A DNA stretch of 39,763 nt, taken from NCBI GenBank assembly GCA_046598395.1, contig JBKJIQ010000038.1, positions 1 through 39,763 of the forward strand. The letters run 5' to 3'. The notes under the pieces are model-generated. The model had not been told where the DNA came from, ran no database searches, and worked only from the letters and a program-made list of their open reading frames with translations. Of the stretch, positions 14,398-23,659 are shown one piece after another. The DNA comes from JAENVU01 sp046598395 (lineage in GTDB: Bacteria > Actinomycetota > Acidimicrobiia > IMCC26256 > JAENVU01). The stretch's first letter is position 1. Each line of letters begins with the position of its first letter. Position numbers and translations under genes: made by a program.

Positions 14398-15132
14398 TCA
14401 TGACGCGCGCGCCTCGACGGCGATGCGCGGGTCGGCGGTGAGCGGTTCCAACCGCTCCTCGCCGCGCTCGATCCATTGCCCCGTCCGGCGGACGCGGCCC
14501 TCGCAAAAATCTGGGCTGAGTACTGCGACCAGCTCGGCCGGCCGCACACTCGTCGGCCGAGTTGCCAACTCGACCCCAATCAGCGTGCCGCGCTCGGTAG
14601 GGCCAAGCACGGTGATCCGGCGCAACACCGGACGAATGTCTTCACTGCCAGTACGGCCCTTCCGTACCCGCTCGACCACCAAGGTCATAGATTGCATCAC
14701 CGCATCGACTCGGCCGCGGACCACATCCGGAGATGCGTCCACACCGGCCCGTGCGGGGATCACTTCGATCTCCCACTCGACGGCGCTCACTGCCTCCTGC
14801 AACGCGGGCGCCCGATCCGCCAGCGCTTGCACCGCCCGCACTTCGATACCTTCCGGCAACGCCCGCGAGAGCTTGGCCGGCAGCTCGTCCAGGCCGATCG
14901 GTTCGGCCAACTCGACGTCGAGAAACTCGACGTCGGATTCATGTCCCACCGAGAGCGCGAGCCCAAAGCTCACTTTCGGGCGCGGCGAGAACCCTTGGGT
15001 AAACGACAGTGGCAATGTCTCGATCCGAAACGCCCGCTCGAATGCCCGCGCCACATCACGATGCGAGATGAACCGGACCTTGCCCTGCTTGGTGAAACAC
15101 ACCCGCACCGGAAATCCGACCTCGCCTCTCAT
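14398..15132 (-). CDS. TIGR03936-family radical-SAM-associated protein (DUF2344)
   Basis: The 244-residue protein matches the DUF2344 family in its opening, VRVCFTKQGKVRFISHRDV, and in LPLSFTQGFSPRPKVSFGLALS. In many bacteria this domain sits next to or fused with a TIGR03960 radical SAM protein and close to rne, rplU and rpmA, as here. The chemistry is not established to my knowledge; an RNA or ribosome link is suggested only by neighbourhood. The ATG at 15132 overlaps the stop of the radical SAM gene (ATGA), and the conserved region begins about eight residues in. Confidence 0.85.
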   Translation of the reverse strand: MRGEVGFPVRVCFTKQGKVRFISHRDVARAFERAFRIETLPLSFTQGFSPRPKVSFGLALSVGHESDVEFLDVELAEPIGLDELPAKLSRALPEGIEVRAVQALADRAPALQEAVSAVEWEIEVIPARAGVDASPDVVRGRVDAVMQSMTLVVERVRKGRTGSEDIRPVLRRITVLGPTERGTLIGVELATRPTSVRPAELVAVLSPDFCEGRVRRTGQWIERGEERLEPLTADPRIAVEARAS

Positions 15133-17078
15133 GCGACGACCGGCGAGCGAGTCGGCCCGAGCGAGATCGGCACTGCGCCACCCCAACTCAAATCCTGGCC
15201 TGTGCCTTGGCTGCCACCGGCGGGAGCGACTGACGACGCCACCACGTGTTCCAGTGCGTAGTCGGTGCACACCCCGCAGTCGTAGCACGGAGTCCACCGA
15301 CAATCGGGGAGCCCATGGGCGGCGAGCGACGCTTGCCAGTCCTGCCACAAGAAATCGCGGTGCAATCCAGCGGCGATGTGATCCCACGGCAACACTTCAT
15401 CCTCAGTGCGATGCCGAGTGACGTACCAATCGGGGTCCAGACCCTCGGCAGCCATCGCATCGAGCCAACGATCAAGCTGGAAATGCTCGGACCATTCCTG
15501 GAACGTCCCGCCCGCGCGCCACACGCGCTCGATCACTGCGCCGATCCGCCGGTCACCTCGGGACGCGATGCCTTCGACAAAGGTGGCCTGGGGCTCGTGC
15601 CACTTGACGTTGGCCGCCGACTTGCGCAATGAATCGCGCAACATGTTGATCTTGCGCCGCAGTTCGTCCACACCGTTCTGACCGAACCACTGGAACGGGG
15701 TGTGCGCCTTCGGGACGAACCCACCTACCGAAACCGTGGCGCTCGCTTGTTTCGTGTGTTGCTTGCCGATCTTGACCACGTTGCGCGCCAACTCCGCGAT
15801 GCCGAGCGTGTCCTCGTCCATCTCGGTCGGTAGCCCCACGAGAAAATACAACTTCACTCGACGCCAACCCTGCGAGTACGCGCCCTCGACCGCCGCGTAG
15901 AGATCCTCTTCGGTGATCAGTTTGTTGATCACTTGCCGCAGGCGCCACGACCCGCCTTCAGGGGCGAAGGTGAGGCCCGTGCGGCGAACTTTCTGAATCT
16001 CGCTGGCGATGCCAACCGTGAATGCGTCGACCCGAAGCGACGGCAACGACACGCCAACATTGCCACAACCCACCTGGTCCGAAACGAGACCCGCCACGAG
16101 AGAGTCGATGCCGGAGAAATCGGCAGACGACAACGAGGTGAGCGCGACTTCGTCGTAGCCGGTGCGCGCCAGGCCCTGTTCGACCATCGCCCGCACTTGT
16201 TCCGCCGGTCGTTCCCGCACGGGTCGCGTGATCATCCCGGCCTGACAGAACCGACACCCGCGCGTGCAACCCCGGAAGATCTCCACGTTGAGGCGATCGT
16301 GAACGACTTCGATGAGGGGCACGAGCTGCTCGCGGGGATACGGCCAATCCGCGAGGTCGGCAACCGTGCGTTTATCGACGACCGCAGGAACCTCTGAAAA
16401 TCGCGGTGTGGTGGCGACGATCGCGGGTCCGTCGTAGGTGACCTCATACATCGAGGGCACATACACCCCCACTACCGACGCGAGTTCGCGCAGCACCGCT
16501 TCGCGCCCACCGGGGCGACCGGCCCGCTTCCACGCGCCCAGGACCTCGGTCATCTCCCCGACCGGCTCTTCGCCATCACCAATCACGAAGGCGTCAACGA
16601 AATCGGCCATCGGTTCGGGGTTGAACACACAGTGTCCACCCGCGACCACGATCGGGTCTTCGGAGGCCCGCTGGTTGGCGCGCACCGGGATACCGGCGAG
16701 GTCCAGGCATTCCAGCAAGTTCGTGTACACCAGCTCGGCCGACAGGTTGAAGGCCACCACGTCGAAATCGGCGGCGGCACGGTGCGTATCGACCGAAAAC
16801 AGTGGAACTGCGTGCTCGCGCAGCGCCGCAGCCATATCGAGCCAGGGTGCGTAGGAACGCTCCGCGGCGGCGTCGGGGCGTTCGTTCAGAATCTCGTACA
16901 GAATCTGGAGCCCTTGGTTGGGCAATCCGATTTCGTAGGTGTCCGGGTAGACGAGAAGCCAGGAAACTGAGCCCGGGCGATGGTTCGGAACCCGGCTGCC
17001 GCGCTCCATCCCGATATAGCGGGCGGGCTTTTCGACCCCGGCCAAGAGCGGTTCGATCCGCGGCCAGAGGGTTGTCAT
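15129..17078 (-). CDS. TIGR03960-family B12-binding radical SAM protein
   Basis: The 649-residue protein has an N-terminal region resembling a cobalamin-binding fold (WLLVYPDTYEIGLPNQGLQI) and a radical SAM core with the iron-sulfur motif CTRGCRFC (Cys271, Cys275, Cys278). Further landmarks are ALTSLSSADFSGI, LTFAPEGGSWRLRQVINK and SVGGFVPKAHTPFQW. A Cys-rich end (CRWTPCYDCGVC) may hold another metal or cluster. The family is conserved beside DUF2344 proteins, and here the two genes overlap by 4 nt. The product is unknown. Start: the ATG at 17078, with TLWPRIEPLL as the usual family opening. Confidence 0.88.
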   Translation of the reverse strand: MTTLWPRIEPLLAGVEKPARYIGMERGSRVPNHRPGSVSWLLVYPDTYEIGLPNQGLQILYEILNERPDAAAERSYAPWLDMAAALREHAVPLFSVDTHRAAADFDVVAFNLSAELVYTNLLECLDLAGIPVRANQRASEDPIVVAGGHCVFNPEPMADFVDAFVIGDGEEPVGEMTEVLGAWKRAGRPGGREAVLRELASVVGVYVPSMYEVTYDGPAIVATTPRFSEVPAVVDKRTVADLADWPYPREQLVPLIEVVHDRLNVEIFRGCTRGCRFCQAGMITRPVRERPAEQVRAMVEQGLARTGYDEVALTSLSSADFSGIDSLVAGLVSDQVGCGNVGVSLPSLRVDAFTVGIASEIQKVRRTGLTFAPEGGSWRLRQVINKLITEEDLYAAVEGAYSQGWRRVKLYFLVGLPTEMDEDTLGIAELARNVVKIGKQHTKQASATVSVGGFVPKAHTPFQWFGQNGVDELRRKINMLRDSLRKSAANVKWHEPQATFVEGIASRGDRRIGAVIERVWRAGGTFQEWSEHFQLDRWLDAMAAEGLDPDWYVTRHRTEDEVLPWDHIAAGLHRDFLWQDWQASLAAHGLPDCRWTPCYDCGVCTDYALEHVVASSVAPAGGSQGTGQDLSWGGAVPISLGPTRSPVVA

Positions 17079-17122
17079 GACCAGTTGAGCCTACTCGCCG
17101 ACACCCCCTGGACTGTTGTTGT

Positions 17123-18067
17123 TCACGGGCCCGGAACCGTGGTCGTCGTGGTCGTCGTGGTCGTCGTGGTCGTGCTGGTGGTTGATGTGGTCGTCGTCGA
17201 CGGAACCGTTGGCGCAACGGTGGGCGGCAGGGTTGGAACCGGCGGGGGGTCGGAAAATGGTGGCGGTACGTGCGGACCGTTCAATACGTAGACCGGTGTT
17301 CCCACGGAAAGTGAGGCGTAGATCCAGTCGGCCGAGTTCATCGGGACCCGCACGCACCCGTGCGATGCCGGGCCACCTGGAACCGAGAGTGCTCCGTGGA
17401 TCGCGATGTTGCCGTTGAAGTACGACGGCTTATACAGCCGCCCAAGGCGCCCGGTTTGCCAACCGCCGACCTTTCCACCGACCCGGAACGAGCCGCCCGG
17501 CGTCACCGCAGTTGCGCAGCTCCCGTCGACACAAAAGCGCTCACCGCTTCCGGTCGAGACCGAGACGATACGAAAGAGCGTGTTGTTCTTGTAGAAGAAC
17601 AACACCTGGCGGTCCACATCCACTTCGACGCGCGTCGATCCCCCACCGGGCACCGCGGCACTGGGCACCACCGGTGCTGCCAGCTGCGCGAGCGTCAGGT
17701 CACCGGCCACCCCATCGCGCCCAAGGCCGTTGATCTTCTGAAACGCCATGACCGCGTGCGCGGTGGCGGCGCTGTACTGACCATCCGCGCTCGCAACGTC
17801 GTAGCTCAATGCCGCCAGCCGCGTTTGGAGCTCGACGACACGCGGCCCGGAGTCACCCGGTCGCAGGCCGGAGAAGGGAACGGTGGTGCTGGTCGAGGAC
17901 GTGGTCGACGTTGTGGTGGATGACGACGTGGTCGTGGAACGCGGTGGCCGTGAATGTGGCTTCACGGCGGCGTGCTGAGCACCATCGCCAGAGCAGCCGC
18001 TGACGCCGACGAGCGCCGCGACGACTGCGACCCCAAACGTGGCGACACTGCTCCGGGCATGACTCAA
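17123..18067 (-). CDS. Lipoprotein L,D-transpeptidase (YkuD) with PG-binding domain
   Basis: The 314-residue wall enzyme makes peptidoglycan cross-links independent of penicillin-binding proteins. A signal peptide ends in a lipobox, LVGVSGC, so Cys25 should be lipidated. A Ser/Thr linker (43-63) precedes a PG_binding_1 repeat (about 66-132), then the YkuD domain (about 145-265) with His224 and the SHGCVR motif (His236, nucleophile Cys238). The tail is Pro- then Thr-rich. The start is a TTG at 18067 overlapping the rodA stop (TTGA), with GGAG spaced correctly upstream. Reading from further upstream would run antisense-like through rodA and lose the signal peptide. It is the last gene of the elongation cluster, which supports a role in sidewall growth. 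Confidence 0.9.
   Translation of the reverse strand: MSHARSSVATFGVAVVAALVGVSGCSGDGAQHAAVKPHSRPPRSTTTSSSTTTSTTSSTSTTVPFSGLRPGDSGPRVVELQTRLAALSYDVASADGQYSAATAHAVMAFQKINGLGRDGVAGDLTLAQLAAPVVPSAAVPGGGSTRVEVDVDRQVLFFYKNNTLFRIVSVSTGSGERFCVDGSCATAVTPGGSFRVGGKVGGWQTGRLGRLYKPSYFNGNIAIHGALSVPGGPASHGCVRVPMNSADWIYASLSVGTPVYVLNGPHVPPPFSDPPPVPTLPPTVAPTVPSTTTTSTTSTTTTTTTTTTTTVPGP
17138..17197 (-). repeat. Low-complexity Thr-codon tract in the L,D-transpeptidase tail
   Basis: Residues 291-310 are almost all Thr, encoded by alternating ACC and ACG codons, giving a GTGGTCGTC-like pattern on the plus strand. Such tracts slip easily, and a shift would change only the last few residues. Confidence 0.85.
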
Positions 18068-19200
18068 CTGAATCTCCTCATCTGCACATTGGCCACCAGG
18101 CCAATGCACGCGAACGACACCACGATGGAGGATCCGCCGTAGCTCATGAACGGCAACGGGATTCCGGTGATCGGCATGATGCCCATCGTCATCCCGACGT
18201 TCTCGAAGACCTGCGCGACGAACATCGCAAGGACTCCCATACAGCACAGTGTCCCGAACGGGTCGTGAGCAAGCCGGGCGGCCCGCAATATTCGCATGAT
18301 GATCAACGCAAACAGCAACAGGACCAACGCACCGCCCACGAAGCCGAGTTCCTCGCCCACCACCGTGAAGATGAAGTCGGTGTGCTGCTCGGGAACGAAT
18401 GACCCCTTGGTCTGAGATCCTTCGAAGAGACCTTGGCCGGAGACACCGCCGGTGGCGATGGCGATTTGGGACTGTTCCTGATTGAGTCCCGAGGTCTTCA
18501 GGTTGGCACCCGAATCCGCGAAGTTCGTCAGCCGGTCGATCTGGTACTGATCTAATACACCCGCTTGGACTGCACCCACCGCGAAGGTGATGCCCAGGAG
18601 AAACAACACCACGAGGTGACGAGCGCGTGCTCCGGCGATCATCACGATGGTGAACACCATCGCCATGAGTACCAATGCAGTCCCGAGGTCGGGCTGCAAC
18701 ATGATCAGCCCGAGCGGCACGCCCGCGATCAACAACGCGGCGACGAGTCGGCGCCCACTCAACGCTTCGCGATGACGTGCGCAATAGCCGGCGATCAAGA
18801 GCGTGAGGAACAGCTTTGCGAACTCCGCGGGCTGGATTTGGAAGGGCCCGATATCGAACCGCGCTTGCGCACCCTTCACGTTGGCGCCGAACTTGAGGAC
18901 CGCGACCAAGAGCAGGACCGTGCCGAGGTATCCGAGCATGGCGAGCTCGCGTAGGCGCCGGTAGTCGATCGACGTCAACACGAGCATCACCACCACGCCC
19001 GCCGCGATCGCGAGGCCTTGGCGCTTCACGTAGTCGTAGGGGTCGATCCCCGCTTCCTCCAACTTTCGGTGGGTGGAGGAATACACCATCAGCAGCCCGA
19101 TGCCCGAGAGCACGATCGGGGCGCCGAACAACAGCAGATCCAGGTGGCGCAAGGGCGATGCTTGGAGGCGCGACCGCCGCTCCGAGACGATGACCGCCAT
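18064..19200 (-). CDS. rodA: SEDS glycosyltransferase RodA
   Basis: The 378-residue multi-pass membrane protein of the SEDS family polymerises glycan strands from lipid II during elongation. Visible landmarks are the conserved IQPAEFAKLF loop, LQPDLGTALVL, FIFTVVGEELGF and the closing PITGIPLPFMSYGGSS. Gene order (rodA directly after a class B PBP and mreBCD) favours RodA over FtsW. The ATG at 19200 comes 2 nt after the PBP stop, and its own stop overlaps the L,D-transpeptidase start. Confidence 0.94.
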   Translation of the reverse strand: MAVIVSERRSRLQASPLRHLDLLLFGAPIVLSGIGLLMVYSSTHRKLEEAGIDPYDYVKRQGLAIAAGVVVMLVLTSIDYRRLRELAMLGYLGTVLLLVAVLKFGANVKGAQARFDIGPFQIQPAEFAKLFLTLLIAGYCARHREALSGRRLVAALLIAGVPLGLIMLQPDLGTALVLMAMVFTIVMIAGARARHLVVLFLLGITFAVGAVQAGVLDQYQIDRLTNFADSGANLKTSGLNQEQSQIAIATGGVSGQGLFEGSQTKGSFVPEQHTDFIFTVVGEELGFVGGALVLLLFALIIMRILRAARLAHDPFGTLCCMGVLAMFVAQVFENVGMTMGIMPITGIPLPFMSYGGSSIVVSFACIGLVANVQMRRFS

Positions 19201-19202
19201 CG

Positions 19203-21119
19203 TCAGTTCCCCCTCGGTGGCGCCACGTTGAGCACCGGACCCACGGGCATGTGGTTCAGCTGTTCCATGACCGCCCGCACGATCGGGGCCGCGGTCTGTG
19301 CGCCGTAGCCGCCTTCTTCCACCATTGCGAGGACCACGTACTTCGGATTGGCCGCGGGGGTCATCCCCACGAACCATGACGTGTTCTGCTTAGGCGCGGC
19401 CTGCGCCGTCCCGGTCTTGCCGGCCGCGAGGCCCTTCGGGAACCCCGCGAACGCGCCGGCCGCCGTCCCCTTCGGATCTTCGACCACGCCGGTAAACCCC
19501 GCGAGAAGCGTGTCGCGGTTCGGGATCTGAACCGTGCTCAGCGTGATCGGTTGAAGGTTCCGCACCTTGTGCCCGCGAACGTCGAAGACCGCATTGGCGA
19601 GGCGCGGCGAGAACCGCGTGCCGCCGTTCGCGAAGGTCGCGTAGGCCGATGCGAGCTGTATCGGCGTCACGAGGATGTCGCCCTGGCCTATCGCGGATTG
19701 GATGTTGTCGCCCGGCAACCAATCCGGATACGGGAACGCGACGGGATTCGCAGCATTGATCTGGGCCTTCCATGCCGCGTCCGGAACGCGTCCTTTCGAT
19801 TCGTTCGGAAGCGCGATCCCGGTCGGTGCACCGAACCCGAACGTGCGGCCGACGGTCTGAAGTGCGTCACCGTCGGGTTGTTGGCGCCGCTGCCGGGAAT
19901 ACAGGTCGCCTCCGATCGAATAGAAGTACACGTCACTCGACACTGTGAGTGCGCGGGCGAGATCGACCTTGCCGTTGGCGCCTTCGCCGCTGAACGGGTG
20001 ATCCGGGTCGGTGGGGTAGGCATATTTGCCGGTGTCGTTCATGGTCCGACCGGGCGAGATGATGCCGCTCTCCAGACCCGCAATCGCGGTGACCAGCTTG
20101 TAGGTCGAGCCGGGCGCATATTGCCCCGCGGTGGCCCGGTTGAGCAGCGGATAGGAGTTCGCCTTGTCGTTCAACCAATCCCAGGTGGACTTCGGGATCC
20201 CGCTCGAGAAGCTGTTGGCATCGAAGTCCGGTTGCGAGGTGGACGCGACGACGGAACCTGTAGTCGAGTCCAGTACGACAACCGCACCCGCGGGCGCGTT
20301 GAGGGTCCGGAAACCCGTCTTCTTGTAGGCGATGTCTTGCTGAGTTCGAGCCGCGACCATCCCCTGCTTCAGTGCATCCTCCGCCACCCGTTGGACGTCG
20401 ATATCAAGCGTGAGTCGAACATCCCGGCCGGGCCTCGACGGCGTGGTGTCCACTCTGCGCAACACTCGATCTGCGCTGTCCACCTCCACCCGGGTGGTGC
20501 CGGGTCGACCGTGAAGATCGGATTCGTAGGTGAGCTCAACGCCGTCCTTGCCGATCTTGTCGCCCAGCTGGTAGAGCCCCTTGTTGATCTGGGCGTTGAG
20601 TTCGCCCTGGTTGATCTCACCCAGATACCCCAGCACATGGAATCCCAGCGAACCGTTCGGATACCGGCGGATCGGTACGGCCTCGGCCCGCACACCGGGA
20701 AACTCGGAGTGGTGCTCGGACACGTACGCCAGCTTGTCGAAATCCACGTCGGTAGCAACGGGCACCGCGGTGTACAGCGAGATACGCGGATCACTCAGCC
20801 GAGCCTTGAGGTCCTTGGCGGGGGTCTTCAACACGATCGAAAGCTTCTCGATCACCGGTTTCAGATCGGCGGCGCTGATCTTGCGATCCACCGTGATCAC
20901 GTTGGCCACGCGATTGTCCACTAACACTCGACCCTGGGCGTCGAGTATCCGTCCTCGCACGCCGGGTTCGCGGATTTCTCGCAGCGTGTTACTGGCCGCC
21001 GCGACGTGGTACTGATCCGCGACTGCAACCTGGAGGTACCACAACCGAGCAAACAGCGCGCCAAACAGCGCGAGTGCGACCACACCCACGATGCTCGTTC
21101 GAACGCGCGCTTGACTCAC
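19203..21119 (-). CDS. mrdA: Penicillin-binding protein 2, elongasome transpeptidase
   Basis: This 638-residue class B PBP is the D,D-transpeptidase partner of RodA. One N-terminal membrane segment (about 8-28) leads to a dimerisation domain (RGRILDAQGRVLVDN) and then the transpeptidase domain with the three motifs in order: STYK (nucleophile Ser), SSD in TVSSDVYFYSIGG, and KTGTA. The GTG at 21119 has GAAGG just upstream, within a duplicated segment. It lies between mreD and rodA. Confidence 0.95.
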   Translation of the reverse strand: MSQARVRTSIVGVVALALFGALFARLWYLQVAVADQYHVAAASNTLREIREPGVRGRILDAQGRVLVDNRVANVITVDRKISAADLKPVIEKLSIVLKTPAKDLKARLSDPRISLYTAVPVATDVDFDKLAYVSEHHSEFPGVRAEAVPIRRYPNGSLGFHVLGYLGEINQGELNAQINKGLYQLGDKIGKDGVELTYESDLHGRPGTTRVEVDSADRVLRRVDTTPSRPGRDVRLTLDIDVQRVAEDALKQGMVAARTQQDIAYKKTGFRTLNAPAGAVVVLDSTTGSVVASTSQPDFDANSFSSGIPKSTWDWLNDKANSYPLLNRATAGQYAPGSTYKLVTAIAGLESGIISPGRTMNDTGKYAYPTDPDHPFSGEGANGKVDLARALTVSSDVYFYSIGGDLYSRQRRQQPDGDALQTVGRTFGFGAPTGIALPNESKGRVPDAAWKAQINAANPVAFPYPDWLPGDNIQSAIGQGDILVTPIQLASAYATFANGGTRFSPRLANAVFDVRGHKVRNLQPITLSTVQIPNRDTLLAGFTGVVEDPKGTAAGAFAGFPKGLAAGKTGTAQAAPKQNTSWFVGMTPAANPKYVVLAMVEEGGYGAQTAAPIVRAVMEQLNHMPVGPVLNVAPPRGN

Positions 21120-21153
21120 ACCTTCACCAACCTGACACCTTCACCAGCCCATT
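21120..21153. repeat. Direct duplication of the Shine-Dalgarno region before mrdA
   Basis: On the minus strand TGGTGAAGGTGT occurs twice with a period of 17 nt; the copy nearest mrdA supplies GAAGG ahead of the GTG. The duplication fills most of the gap between mreD and mrdA. It resembles the short intergenic duplications seen elsewhere in the window. Confidence 0.7.
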
Positions 21154-21158
21154 GAGGA

Positions 21159-21680
21159 TCAATATCCTGGTGCACGGAGCGTTGCCGGGGACCGCGGGTC
21201 GGGCCGGGCCGCGGCGATCGCCAACGGGAACAGGACAACCGCCACAATGCCGTCATAGACCGCGGCGAGCAGAATCGTGCGGATCGAGTGCAGCACGAAG
21301 AGCTGATCCTGGCCCACGAGCGCGCCGATGCCCACGAAGAACAGCCCGGCCAATACCCCCGCGGCGGCGGCGAGCACCGGCGCGACCCACCATGCGGGGC
21401 GCATCAAGCGATTCTGCAACACACCCGCCACGTAAGCGGTCAATGCAAACGCGAGCGCGGAAAGCCCCAACGGTGTCTGGAGAAAGAGATCGCTCGCCAG
21501 CCCGGCAACAAATCCGAAGGACGCGCCGATCTCGGGCCCGTAATGAACGCTGATTGCGACGGCGGCCACGAGGCCGAGCTCGGGCACAACGCCAGCTATG
21601 CGAAGGTGCGGAAAGACGCTCGTCTGCAACACCACCAACAAGACCAAGAGCAGCCCCATGCGAAACAAGCGTGCAATCAC
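21159..21680 (-). CDS. mreD: Rod shape-determining membrane protein MreD
   Basis: The 173-residue hydrophobic protein has five or six predicted membrane segments, starting with LLLVLLVVLQTSVFPHLRI and including PEIGASFGFVAGLASDLFL, the region most typical of MreD. It links MreC and the wall machinery in the membrane. The GTG start overlaps the mreC stop by one base (TAGTG). MreD sequences are weakly conserved, so position between mreC and mrdA carries much of the call. Confidence 0.9.
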   Translation of the reverse strand: MIARLFRMGLLLVLLVVLQTSVFPHLRIAGVVPELGLVAAVAISVHYGPEIGASFGFVAGLASDLFLQTPLGLSALAFALTAYVAGVLQNRLMRPAWWVAPVLAAAAGVLAGLFFVGIGALVGQDQLFVLHSIRTILLAAVYDGIVAVVLFPLAIAAARPDPRSPATLRAPGY

Positions 21681-22510
21681 TACGGCACCGGCCAGACGAG
21701 GACGCGCACGAACTCGGTACGGCTGGCGTCGGCATGGAGCGCAACCTTGATCCGCGGGTTCAGGTCGCCGGGTCGTTTCTGTACCGAGACGATCCGCCCG
21801 ACTGGTATCCCGGAGGGAAATGGGCTGCCTTCGCTGCCCGCGGTCACGAGCTCGTCGCCTGGCTTCACATCGTCGTCAGCCTTCACAAAATCCAAGAACT
21901 GGTCGGCACCTTCGGGTCGACCGTTCAGTACGCCGACCGCATTCGATCGCACATCGCGCAGGCTCACCCCCGAGTCGCGGTCGGTGAGCAGGAGCACCGT
22001 CGACCGCAACTTCGATGCACGCGAAACCCGCCCGAGCAAACCTCGACCAGATACCACCGGCATGTTGTCGCCGATGCCCGCGTCCATACCCCGGTTGAGT
22101 CCCACCGTCGCTTCGAAGTTTCCCGGCGAACCCAGGATGATCTCGGAATCGATGGCCTGAATCGATCCGTTGATCGGAAGCTTCGCGAGCCTCTTCAACT
22201 CTCGATTTTCCGCCGCGGCAGCTTTCGCTCGGTCCGCCGCCCCTCGCGCCGCCTGGAGTTGGCGACGCAGCTTTCGGTTTTCATCCTTGATGTCACCCGA
22301 TCGGGTGACACCATCCCACCAGTCCTGCACCGGGCTGAGGATCCCGTCGATCCCGTCCTGGACCGGTGCGAACGCGTCGCGAGCCACTCCCCGAACGGAC
22401 CCGCCCACGCCGCTCCCACCACCGCGACTGTCGAGCGTGATCAAGGTGATTGAGCTGAGGATCAACAGGATCAAGATCGTGCGCCGTCGATTCGATCGGT
22501 ATTCCGCCAC
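21680..22510 (-). CDS. mreC: Rod shape-determining protein MreC
   Basis: The 276-residue protein has one membrane segment near the N-terminus (about 11-26), a coiled coil (about 70-110, DENRKLRRQLQAARG onward), and the beta-rich MreC core (GSPGNFEATVGLNRGMDAGI, VSGRGLLGRVSRA, VLLLTDRDSGV, PVGRIVSV). It sits outside the membrane and organises PBP2 and RodA with MreB. It lies 26 nt after mreB. Confidence 0.95.
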   Translation of the reverse strand: MAEYRSNRRRTILILLILSSITLITLDSRGGGSGVGGSVRGVARDAFAPVQDGIDGILSPVQDWWDGVTRSGDIKDENRKLRRQLQAARGAADRAKAAAAENRELKRLAKLPINGSIQAIDSEIILGSPGNFEATVGLNRGMDAGIGDNMPVVSGRGLLGRVSRASKLRSTVLLLTDRDSGVSLRDVRSNAVGVLNGRPEGADQFLDFVKADDDVKPGDELVTAGSEGSPFPSGIPVGRIVSVQKRPGDLNPRIKVALHADASRTEFVRVLVWPVP

Positions 22511-22536
22511 CGTTCCTGCTCAGACCCAGGACCGCT

Positions 22537-23568
22537 TCAGCGGGATTTCTGCGAGATCAGGTTTCGGAACGCGGCCTCTTCGAGGTATTGCCCCGAGCCG
22601 ATAACCACGGAGAACAGCGGGTTGTCCGCGACCACAATCGGCATTCCGGTCTCGGCTTCCAGCCGCCGATCAAGACCGTGGAGCAACGCGCCCCCACCGG
22701 TGATGATGATGCCGCGCTCCATGATGTCGGCGGCGAGTTCCGGTGGCGTCTTATCGAGGGTGACCTTCACCGAATCGACGATCGCCGAGACGGGTTCTTC
22801 AATCGCTTCGCGGATCTCTTCGGTGGAGACGACGATGGTCTTGGGCAGCCCGGTCACGAGGTCGCGGCCGCGCACCTCGGCGTAGAGCTCCTCTTCGAGC
22901 GGAAACGCACTTGCGAGTGCGATTTTGATTTCTTCGGCGGTGCGTTCGCCCAGCGCGAGCGAGTACTCCTTCTTCACGTAGTTGATGATCGACTCGTCGA
23001 GCTCGTCACCCGCGATGCGAATCGATTCACTGGCGACGATGCCACCGAGCGAGATCACCGCAACTTCCGTGGTGCCACCACCGATATCCACCACCATGTT
23101 GCCCGCCGGTTCATGCACAGGAAGGCCGGCGCCGATCGCGGCGGCCATCGGTTCTTCAATCACCGAGGCAGGCTTGCGGGCACCGGCGTGCTCGGCGGCA
23201 TCGACCACGGCGCGTTGCTCCACGCCGGTGACCCCCGACGGAACACAGATGACCATGCGCGGCCGCGCCCACCGACGCGTGTGCACTCGTTGGATGAAGT
23301 AGCGAAGCATCTTTTCGCAGATGTCGAAATCGGCGATCACGCCATCTTTGAGCGGTCGAATCGCCTGGATATGACTCGGCGTACGCCCGATCATCCGCTT
23401 CGCTTCGGCGCCCACCGCGAGGGGTCGGCCGTCTTTGGTGTTGATCGCGACGACGGACGGCTCGTTCAGCACGACGCCGCGACCGCGCACGTAAATCAGC
23501 GTATTCGCCGTGCCGAGATCAACGGCCATGTCACGGCCGACGAGAGATGAGAACCAAGGATCGGACAC
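22537..23568 (-). CDS. mreB: Actin-like shape protein MreB
   Basis: The 343-residue MreB forms filaments under the membrane that guide wall synthesis. Landmarks are phosphate-1 DLGTANTLIYVRGRG, the PSVVAI strand, ICVPSGVTGVEQRAV, phosphate-2 VDIGGGTTEVAVISLGG, and the adenosine motif IIITGGGALLHGL. The start is a GTG at 23568, with GGAGG about 10 nt upstream. It heads the mreB-mreC-mreD-mrdA-rodA-ldt run. Presence of the whole set implies a rod-shaped cell or rod-like growth. Confidence 0.97.
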   Translation of the reverse strand: MSDPWFSSLVGRDMAVDLGTANTLIYVRGRGVVLNEPSVVAINTKDGRPLAVGAEAKRMIGRTPSHIQAIRPLKDGVIADFDICEKMLRYFIQRVHTRRWARPRMVICVPSGVTGVEQRAVVDAAEHAGARKPASVIEEPMAAAIGAGLPVHEPAGNMVVDIGGGTTEVAVISLGGIVASESIRIAGDELDESIINYVKKEYSLALGERTAEEIKIALASAFPLEEELYAEVRGRDLVTGLPKTIVVSTEEIREAIEEPVSAIVDSVKVTLDKTPPELAADIMERGIIITGGGALLHGLDRRLEAETGMPIVVADNPLFSVVIGSGQYLEEAAFRNLISQKSR

Positions 23569-23659
23569 GTTGCAACAGCCTCCGGGGGCGTGCCGGGGAT
23601 CCTCAGGCTACGAGGTTGGCCCGAAGTTCTCCACTCAGCCTCCAGACGAGCAGGTCCGC

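Noticed and set aside
17100..17200. GTGGTCGTC-type repeats taken as a possible CRISPR or structural repeat
   Set aside because: They are the reverse of Thr codons in the L,D-transpeptidase tail; there are no spacers and the period is codon-sized.
17123..18784. Reading the L,D-transpeptidase frame from an upstream ATG (over 550 residues)
   Set aside because: The extra part lies across rodA in another frame and would bury the signal peptide and lipobox. The TTG start with Shine-Dalgarno and rodA overlap explains the data.
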